This document shows, one piece after another, positions 1 through 5,900 of a DNA stretch of 7,793 nt. This stretch comes from JBIKWM01 sp044356305. GTDB lineage: Bacteria > Bacteroidota > Bacteroidia > UBA10329. Location: positions 1 to 7,793 of the forward strand of contig JBIKWM010000062.1 in the NCBI GenBank assembly GCA_044356305.1. Reading direction: 5' to 3'. A model generated the notes under the pieces. That model saw nothing but the letters and a program-made list of their open reading frames with translations, had not been told where the DNA came from and did not search any database. A program made the position numbers and the translations under genes. Each line of letters opens with the position of its first letter. Positions within the stretch are counted from its first letter, which is position 1.

Positions 1-25
1 CTCTATCCAGCTGAGCTAAGGGACC
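1..25 (-). tRNA. 5' end of a tRNA gene, cut by the window edge
   Basis: Read leftward from 25, the sequence begins GGTCCCT-TA-GCTC-AGCTGGATA-GAG, which is an acceptor 5' strand, positions 8-9, the D stem and the D loop with its GG pair. The anticodon lies outside the window, so the amino acid cannot be stated. The 5' half is identical to that of the degenerate copy 99 nt to the right, so this may be the intact member of a tandem pair. Whether it has a proper 3' half cannot be seen. Confidence 0.7.
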
Positions 26-26
26 A
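1..26. repeat. 26-nt direct repeat, copy 1
   Basis: This stretch is identical base for base to 100-125. Both copies cover the first 25 nt of a tRNA plus one upstream base. The offset of 99 nt equals a tRNA of about 74 nt plus a spacer of about 25 nt, which fits an old tandem duplication of a tRNA gene with its spacer. Confidence 0.85.
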
Positions 27-50
27 GAATTTGGGGCTGCAAATATCAGC

Positions 51-124
51 TACACAATTGGATCCGGACCGATGACCTTCCCGCTTTACAAGCGGGATGC
101 TCTATCCAGCTGAGCTAAGGGACC
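51..124 (-). pseudogene. degenerate tRNA-like remnant (Thr-TGT-like or Tyr-GTA-like)
   Basis: The leftward sequence has a good 5' acceptor strand (GGTCCCT), a paired D arm (GCTC/GAGC) and a GC-rich anticodon hairpin. The hairpin is CCCGC-TTGTAAA-GCGGG, two bases longer overall than fits after the D arm. By strict stem pairing the anticodon would be GTA (Tyr), but this lacks the long variable arm of bacterial tRNA-Tyr. Counting from the D arm gives CTTGTAA, a Thr(TGT)-type loop. The T arm is damaged: TCCGGAT replaces the usual TTCGAAT, and the 3' strand CCAAT mispairs with ATCGG. No AGGGACC acceptor 3' strand follows anywhere before the next tRNA copy, so a functional cloverleaf cannot form. 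The left boundary is nominal, set to give a 74-nt tRNA. I infer a decayed or recombined duplicate. A sequencing or assembly error is a less likely alternative. Confidence 0.55.
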
Positions 125-125
125 A
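100..125. repeat. 26-nt direct repeat, copy 2
   Basis: Identical to 1-26. It covers the 5' end of the degenerate tRNA-like remnant. Confidence 0.85.
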
Positions 126-133
126 TCATGTCA

Positions 134-189
134 AAGGGTTCAAGGCCCTGTTCATCGTGAGACTTTGAACATCAAACCTTGAACCCCTT
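134..189. repeat. nested inverted repeat between tRNA-Pro and the tRNA remnant
   Basis: The outer arms are AAGGGTTCAAGG (134-145) and CCTTGAACCCCTT (177-189), which pair over 12 bp with one bulged C. Inside, TGTTCA (149-154) pairs with TGAACA (166-171) around an 11-nt loop. The motif TTGAAC or its complement occurs three times in 56 nt. No T tract follows on either strand, so this is not a canonical intrinsic terminator. It may be a processing or attenuation structure in a tRNA precursor, or a palindromic spacer element. Confidence 0.6.
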
Positions 190-195
190 AAGTTG

Positions 196-269
196 TCGGG
201 GTAGCAGGATTCGAACCTACGACCCTCTGCTCCCAAAGCAGATGCGCTACCGGACTGCGCTATACCCCG
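196..269 (-). tRNA. tRNA-Pro (anticodon TGG)
   Basis: A complete 74-nt cloverleaf reads leftward from 269. The acceptor CGGGGTA pairs with TACCCCG and the discriminator base is A. The D stem is GCGC with an AGTCCGGTA loop. The anticodon stem CTGCT/AGCAG... frames the loop TTTGGGA, placing the anticodon TGG at 235-233 with G37. The T arm GTAGG-TTCGAAT-CCTGC has one T-G pair. CCA is not encoded and must be added after transcription. It reads CCN proline codons, mainly CCA and CCG. It lies 35 nt downstream of tRNA-Ser on the same strand, with a hairpin between them. Confidence 0.96.
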
Positions 270-299
270 AAAAAGCCTCGGCTCCATTATCAGGAGCCG
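270..299 (-). terminator. hairpin plus T5 between tRNA-Ser and tRNA-Pro
   Basis: On the leftward strand CGGCTCC (299-293) pairs perfectly with GGAGCCG (285-279) around the 7-nt loop TGATAAT. AGGC and five T residues follow, and the T run ends immediately before the first base of tRNA-Pro. The shape is that of a weak Rho-independent terminator for tRNA-Ser, though the T run is short and starts 4 nt after the stem. I see no TAnnTTTG box for tRNA-Pro in the gap, so it could equally be a read-through spacer or processing hairpin in a shared precursor. Confidence 0.4.
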
Positions 300-304
300 T
301 TCTG

Positions 305-393
305 CGGTGAGGGGGGGATTCGAACCCCCGGTACCGGTTTCCCAGTACGACAGTTTAGCAAACTGTTGGTTTCAGCCACTCACCCACCTCACC
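305..393 (-). tRNA. tRNA-Ser (anticodon GCT)
   Basis: An 89-nt class II tRNA reads leftward from 393. The acceptor GGTGAGG pairs with CCTCACC and the discriminator is G. The anticodon arm ACAGT-TTGCTAA-ACTGT puts GCT at 359-357, followed by A37. The long variable arm typical of serine tRNAs is present: GTACTGG pairs with CCGGTAC around a GAAA tetraloop. The T arm is a GC-rich stem with the loop TTCGAAT. CCA is not encoded. It decodes AGC and AGU. As an ANN-decoding tRNA with A37 it belongs to the class that receives t6A, the modification made with TsaD, whose gene starts at the other end of this window. It is the promoter-proximal member of the leftward cluster. Confidence 0.97.
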
Positions 394-406
394 GTGAGAA
401 GGGGTG

Positions 407-436
407 CAAAAGTAACATTTGCATCGATGCGTGCAA
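407..436 (-). promoter_or_regulatory. Bacteroidota-type promoter for the tRNA cluster
   Basis: On the leftward strand TACTTTTG (414-407) matches the Bacteroidota -7 consensus TAnnTTTG at every fixed base. A TTG (436-434) lies exactly 19 nt upstream, within the usual spacing for the -33 element. Transcription would begin around 400, a few bases before the 5' end of tRNA-Ser at 393. The match, spacing and position agree, but the assignment rests on consensus only. Confidence 0.65.
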
Positions 437-467
437 CCTCCTTGTGCAAAGTCTGCATCTTTGGGGC

Positions 468-704
468 ATGAAGCGCATGGCCGAGTGGATACTTATCGCC
501 CCCGTGCGGCTTTATCAGGGGGTCATATCGCCCTATCTGCCCAATGCCTGCCGCTACAGCCCCACGTGCAGCGAGTACATGGTGCAGGCCATCCGTATCT
601 GGGGGCCGTTGCGCGGCACGTGGCTGGGCATCAGGCGTATAGGGCGGTGCCATCCGTGGGGCGGCCATGGGCATGACCCGGTTCCACTGCCTCCGCAGCC
701 ATGA
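468..704 (+). CDS. yidD: membrane protein insertion efficiency factor YidD
   Basis: This encodes a 78-residue YidD protein. In other bacteria YidD is a small inner-membrane-associated factor that assists YidC/Sec-dependent insertion of membrane proteins. The family signature is complete: an amphipathic N-terminal helix containing RLYQGVISP (14-22), the cysteine motif CRYSPTCSEY (28-37), and the C-terminal RCHPWGGHGHDPVP (60-73). The frame is open back to 366, but that extension would run through tRNA-Ser, so I chose ATG 468. ATG 477 is also possible. No Shine-Dalgarno sequence is evident, which is usual in this phylum. The classical yidD neighbours (rpmH, rnpA, yidC) are absent. The stop codon overlaps the next start as ATGA, which suggests translational coupling. 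Confidence 0.95.
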   Translation: MKRMAEWILIAPVRLYQGVISPYLPNACRYSPTCSEYMVQAIRIWGPLRGTWLGIRRIGRCHPWGGHGHDPVPLPPQP

Positions 705-1984
705 TAGCGGTGTTGCGTGGTAAGTGGCATGTCCTGGCCTGTGTGCTCATCTGCACCTTGGCCGCATCCAATATCCGCTGGCCCCACCGACACATCAACG
801 ACCTTCTGCAGGCCGATGCGCGTGGCTACTACGCCTATCTGCCCGGCATGGTGTTCTTCAACACACTGTCAGTCGATTCGGTGTTCGGGCACGAGGCGCA
901 GCACCTGTCCGAGCTTCAGCACGTTTACGACTACCGCCATGTGGCACCAAAGGGCACGGTGAACAAGTATTTTGCCGGCACAGCGGTGTGCGAAGCCCCG
1001 TTTTTCCTAGTTGCCTATGGCATTGCCACGGCCACCGCTGACCATTCAATGGGTTACGGTAGGCCCTATATGCTCGCCATTTCTGTGGCAGGTCTTTCGT
1101 TCCTGCTGTTGGGGCTCTGGTGCTGCGATGCCTTGCTCGTGCGTCTGGGTATCGGGCTGTGGCCCCGGGTGGTGGCCATTGTCTCCATGTGTTTCGGCAC
1201 CAACCTCTTCTATTATGCTGCCATCGAACCGGGCATGTCGCACGTGTTCTCGTTCGGTTTGGTGTCGTTGTTCCTTCTGCTCGGCCTCCGATGGATACCA
1301 GATGGTAAAAGGAGCCTCACCTTGGGGCTCATATTGGGCCTCATCATCCTCATCCGCCCCATAAACATCCTTGTGTTGGCGGGGCTTCCGTTCATTTTTA
1401 TACTGGGTGATGTCAGGCTCAGATTCCCCGACCGCAGCTATCTGCTCCGATTCGCACTCGCAGCCACAGTGGTAGTGATGGTCCAGTCCATCATTTACAT
1501 CCTACAGACCGGCAGCCCGTGGGTGTACAGCTATGGCGACCAGACCCTCGACCTGTTGCGGCCGCACCTCATCCATTTCCTATTCAGTTTCAAAAAAGGG
1601 TTCCTGCTATATACCCCATGGGCTGTTCTGGCCATCGCGGGCTTTTATGCTGTTTTTCGGGCCAATGGCAGGGCCGGATGGGCAGGGCTGGTCTTCATCA
1701 TCGGGCTGATGTATGTGCTCAGTTCGTGGGAGGTGTGGTGGTACGGTGGCAGTTTCTCGGCCCGGCCCATGGTGGAGTATCTGCCTTTCCTGGTGGTCCC
1801 GTTCGCACACCTGATGCTGCATATTTGGCCGGGCAGATGGCGCTGGCCCGCGCTGGTGCTCATTTTCGTGCTGATAGGCCTGTGTCAGTTCCAGACCTAC
1901 CAGTACAGATACTACCGCATACACTGGGAGGATACCGACCGTGCGCTGTACCTGCACAGTTTCACCTCGGTTGGGCCCGAATGA
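701..1984 (+). CDS. multi-pass membrane protein, putative GT-C-type glycosyltransferase
   Basis: A 427-residue integral membrane protein with roughly 10-12 hydrophobic segments, at about 10-25, 99-113, 124-142, 156-175, 183-197, 206-236, 250-268, 300-318, 326-343, 360-375 and 382-398. After the first segment a large non-membrane loop carries DARGYYAYLP (39-48). This resembles the first extracytoplasmic loop of GT-C transferases (ArnT/PMT-like), where an Asp near the membrane is catalytic. Other conserved-looking motifs are GTNLFYYAAIEPGMSH (166-181), LIRP (217-220), FKKGFLLYTP (297-306) and WWYGGSFSARPMVEYLP (346-362). I recognise this as a recurrent, unnamed Bacteroidota membrane family. Transfer of sugar from a lipid-linked donor is inference, and the substrate is unknown. 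The start ATG overlaps the yidD stop by 4 nt. meaB follows after 15 nt. The C-terminus ends soon after the last segment. Confidence 0.8.
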   Translation: MIAVLRGKWHVLACVLICTLAASNIRWPHRHINDLLQADARGYYAYLPGMVFFNTLSVDSVFGHEAQHLSELQHVYDYRHVAPKGTVNKYFAGTAVCEAPFFLVAYGIATATADHSMGYGRPYMLAISVAGLSFLLLGLWCCDALLVRLGIGLWPRVVAIVSMCFGTNLFYYAAIEPGMSHVFSFGLVSLFLLLGLRWIPDGKRSLTLGLILGLIILIRPINILVLAGLPFIFILGDVRLRFPDRSYLLRFALAATVVVMVQSIIYILQTGSPWVYSYGDQTLDLLRPHLIHFLFSFKKGFLLYTPWAVLAIAGFYAVFRANGRAGWAGLVFIIGLMYVLSSWEVWWYGGSFSARPMVEYLPFLVVPFAHLMLHIWPGRWRWPALVLIFVLIGLCQFQTYQYRYYRIHWEDTDRALYLHSFTSVGPE

Positions 1985-1999
1985 CGCACCTTTGAAGCG

Positions 2000-2992
2000 G
2001 TGAGCCGACCCATTGACCCATCGGAACTGTTTGACCGCCTCCGCACAGGCGACCGCGTGGCCCTTGCCCGCGCTGTGACGCTGGTTGAGAGCACCTTGCC
2101 GGCCCACCGTGCCGCAGCCGATACGCTTGTGGCCCTCTGTTCCACCATCACCCACGAGACGAGGCGTATAGCCATCAGCGGAGTGCCGGGTGTGGGCAAG
2201 AGCACCTTCATCGATGCATTCGGAAGCCTGCTTACCTCAGCGGGCGAGCGGGTGGCCGTGCTGGCCATCGACCCTTCCAGCGAAATGGGCGGGGGCAGCA
2301 TCCTGGGCGATAAGACCCGCATGGAGCGCCTCGCCATTGACCCACTGGCCTTTGTACGCCCAAGCCCATCAGGTGGAAATCTGGGCGGTGTGGCACGCAG
2401 CACCCGCGAGACCATCCTGCTGTGCGAGGCGGCCGGCTACACCACCACACTGATTGAGACCGTGGGGGTAGGACAGAGCGAGACCATGGCGCATGGCATG
2501 ACCGACATGTTCGTGCTGCTTGTGCTGGCCGGTGCAGGAGACGAGCTGCAGGGCATCAAACGCGGCATCATGGAAATGGCCGATATGGTGGTGATAAACA
2601 AGGACGATGGCTCGCAGGCCCCGCTGACCGGGCCAGCCCGCGGTTCCTACACCAATGCGCTCCACCTGTTTCCGGCCCGCCCCGATGATTGGGTGGTGCC
2701 CGTTACCGCATGTTCGTCAGTCGAAGGGCGCGGCATCACCGATGTGGCGGCAGAGGTAGAGCGGTTTTTCGTGCACATGCGCACCAACGGTGGTCTTGCG
2801 GCACGCAGGCGGGCGCAGTCCCTGCATTGGTTCGATGCTCAGCTGCACGAGGGCATCCTTGAGGCCATCCTCATCGACCCGAACCTGAGTCCGCTCTTTG
2901 CCTCACTTCGCGAAGCGGTGAGAAACGGCAGCGCTGAGGTGCCCGAGGCCATCGGTCGGGCCATTGCGGCCCTGCATCAGCGGTTGGGCTGA
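2000..2992 (+). CDS. meaB: methylmalonyl-CoA mutase-associated GTPase MeaB
   Basis: This 330-residue protein is a G3E-class P-loop GTPase of the MeaB/ArgK family, at the usual family length. MeaB uses GTP hydrolysis to protect and reload adenosylcobalamin-dependent methylmalonyl-CoA mutase in the cytoplasm. Visible motifs are the P-loop GVPGVGKST (61-69), AIDPSS (89-94) in a Walker B-like region, the PSPSGGNLGGVARSTRETI block (121-139), ETVGVGQSE (153-161), AGAGDELQGIKRGIMEMAD (177-195), and the guanine-specificity motif NKDD (200-203). The C-terminal helical part after about 255 corresponds to the dimerisation region. GTG 2000 is the first usable start: the preceding gene's TGA at 1982-1984 is in the same frame and no other start codon lies between. 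No mutase gene is present, so the partner must be elsewhere. The last 16 nt overlap the end of the opposite-strand tamB-like gene. Confidence 0.96.
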   Translation: MSRPIDPSELFDRLRTGDRVALARAVTLVESTLPAHRAAADTLVALCSTITHETRRIAISGVPGVGKSTFIDAFGSLLTSAGERVAVLAIDPSSEMGGGSILGDKTRMERLAIDPLAFVRPSPSGGNLGGVARSTRETILLCEAAGYTTTLIETVGVGQSETMAHGMTDMFVLLVLAGAGDELQGIKRGIMEMADMVVINKDDGSQAPLTGPARGSYTNALHLFPARPDDWVVPVTACSSVEGRGITDVAAEVERFFVHMRTNGGLAARRRAQSLHWFDAQLHEGILEAILIDPNLSPLFASLREAVRNGSAEVPEAIGRAIAALHQRLG

Positions 2993-5900
2993 GGCTCTGT
3001 GCCCTCAGGTGTGGGCACCAGCTCCTCTTCCTGCTTGGGCAGCGCGGCCGGTTGGGGCTTTGTTCTCTTTTTGAACAGGTCGGCTATGCGGTCAAAATCC
3101 TTGCGGTACGATACGCCCAGCCCCTGCGTGTAGGGCACGTTCTGGGTGAGGAGACTCTGGTCGTTGGTCTTGTTGAAGGCCCGGATGCGCAACCTCCCAT
3201 CCCGTGTTATCTTGTATTCCACGTTCACATCGCCCACTATGTTGCTGGCGTTCGACTGGCGGTTCGATACGCCCACGTTGCCGTCCAGCAGCAGGCGGTT
3301 GTTGAAGAGCTGGGTGCTCAGGGCCACCTCCAGTTCATCGCTGGTTATGCTGTTGCCCGGGCGATAATTGACCCCCACATCAAAGTCGTTGCTGATCTTG
3401 GAGAGCCAATTGCTCAACTGATTGCTGATCATCTCGGTGCTGCTGCTGCTCAGGAAACCGCTGCCCTCGGCCACTCCGAGGTTCGAGGGTGGCAGAAAGT
3501 TGTTGAGCACCAGCAGCCCGAACACCTGCTGATTCAGCTCCTGGTCATTGCTGAGGCCTATCTTGTTCATCACCTGGGTGCGCAGGGCATCATCGGCATT
3601 GGGCAGTTCAATCCCGAACTGGATGTTAGGTGACATCAGCCTCTCTTTCATGGTCAGCAGCACATTCACCAGCATCCGTTTCTTGTACAGTTCGCTGTTG
3701 GCATCGGTGCTGTCGGCTGCCATCAGGTTCGAGAGGGACGTGCGCACCGCATAGGCCGCCTGAATATCGACTTGCGCATCGTAGGGGCTGCCGCTCCACA
3801 CAATGGTGCCACCCTGTCTGAGCAGGAATTTCTTGTTGATGATGTTCTGGAGCGTGAAGAGGTATTCACCTTCCTTGATCACAAAATCACCGAACATCTT
3901 AAACTCGCCCTGCCGTGTCAGTTCAAGCCGCAGGTCGCCATCGCCACGGCCTTTAAGGATGTCGCCCACTTTGGGGTCGAACAGGATCTGCACCTCCGCA
4001 TCGTTGGTCACCTCCACGTTCAGGTCGATGGCCAGATTCGAGAATTTGACCTGGGGCACCGTGCGCTGATCGGACAGCACAGCCTTTCCGTCCTTGAATT
4101 TGACGAACGAGATGAAATCCTGCGCATCGATGGAGCGGGTGCCGTTGAGGGGAAGGCTGAACCGGGTGCCGCGCTCGGTCTTGGCGGCCACGGTCAGGTT
4201 CATCTCCTGCGGGGTGCCGAAGAAGCGTACCACCCCGCTGGCGAATGCCTTTCCGTAGTACATCGGGTTGTGGGCCGAGTTGGTATTGAGCGCCATGAGG
4301 TTGTTCATGGTCACGCTCGCATCAAAACTGAAGTCCTTGAAGCCCTTGTGCCTCACAGCCCCGTCAATGCGGCCGGTCTTGCCCCGCTCATCGGTGATCT
4401 TCACCTTGTTCAGGTAGAACCCATCGGGCCTCACCGTCACCACATCGTTCACCTGCAGGTTCACATTCAGGTAAGTGAAGAGCAGCCCCACCGTATCGAG
4501 CCGCACAGTGCCATCCAGCCGCGGGGCCTTCAACGGCCCTTTCAGGGTCAGGTCGGCCCCGAGGGTGCCGGTCAGGTCGGTCATCACCTTGGCCACATAG
4601 CGCTCGGCCGCGCTCACAGGCAGTCCGTCCAGCAGCACTTTCAGGTCAAAGTTCTCCTTTCCCGTCCCGGGCACAAAATGCCCCTGCACATCGATGGTCT
4701 TGCGGCCCTTCTCGGCCATCTGGGCGTTGATGGCCAGTTTCTCCTGACGTGCCAGCCACGTGCTGTTGATGTGGCCGCTGCCCAGCGCCTGACCGTTCAG
4801 CCCCAGCGACTCCACCATGAGCTGGCTGCGGAACAGCGGAACAGCGTAGAGCGATGAGACATGGGCCGTGCCATTGACCTGCCCGCTGAAATCGAGCCCG
4901 TGGCGCGAGGTGAAGATGTTGAGCATGGCCACATCGAACCGTTCGAGACCTATGGAGAGTTCCTTGCGCGGGTCCTTGCTTATCTCACCGTTCACCTTCA
5001 CCCACCGGGGCCCTTCGTTGAATGCCAGGTTGCTGAATGTGAATGTGGTGCTGTCGATGGTGATGAGGTTGTTCGGGTCTGACGTCCATTTCATGTCGTC
5101 TATCACCACGTGGCCGGGCAGCAGGCGCACCTTTATCTGCTGATTGCGCGGAAACGAGGCGCTCAGCGCCAGATCGGCACGGTAGGCGGGGCTCTTGAAG
5201 TTGTCCCAGCGCAGGTTGAGCGCCATCGAATCGTTGTCGGTAAGGGCGGTGATGCTCACATTGCGCAGGCTGGCGCTGTCGGTAAGGAAAATGGCACGCG
5301 ATGTCACCTCCATGCGCAGCAGCCGCCCCGGATTGGTGGCGCGCAGCTCTATATCGGTGAACCGCTGTTGGCCCACCGTGAGCAGCGGGATGCTGCCAGA
5401 GAGCTGTACCTCGTCATTGTCCGAATAGAAACTGCCCAGCACATTGGCGCCCGGGCCCAGGCCCAGCGTAGGTGCGAACAGATGGCTGATGAGCGAGATG
5501 TCCTTTGGGGTGATGCTGAAGTTCAGGTCAATGGACTCATCGGCCCCGAGCACCTTGAAATCGCCCGCGTAGCTGGGCAGATGCTTGCGCACCAGGTTAT
5601 TTATCGCCTTCGGGATGGCCTTGAACTTGAACCGGCCCTTGAAATCGGCATCGGCCACAGACGATATCAGCCCGAGGGTGCGCACCTCGCCATTCTGACT
5701 GATCTTCAGATCCAGGTCGTTGACCCTGAACGTCTTTTCCGATGAATCGGTGTAGGCCACATCCGACAGTTGCACACGGCCCACCATGTTGTCAATGTCA
5801 TCGCCCACAAAGTCGGCTATGACCGAACCGCTCACTGCGGCATCGCGCTTGGTGCCCGGCACCCGCAGCGCATAGATCCCGGCCCGGTCAAGGTCGGCTT

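Noticed and set aside
414..421. Possible rightward -7 box AACATTTG for yidD
   Set aside because: It has one mismatch to TAnnTTTG and no TTG at the proper distance, and it overlaps the better leftward tRNA promoter. CATCTTTG at 456-463 also has one mismatch and sits too close to the ATG. The yidD promoter remains unidentified.
366..467. N-terminal extension of yidD back to ATG 366
   Set aside because: It would translate part of tRNA-Ser and its promoter region, and the extra residues do not resemble YidD. The family length fits a start at 468.
1607..2155. Minus-strand open frame of 182 codons opposite the membrane protein and meaB start, and similar ones at 1912-2415 and 2369-2665
   Set aside because: These are shadows of the well-supported + strand genes, without motifs of their own.
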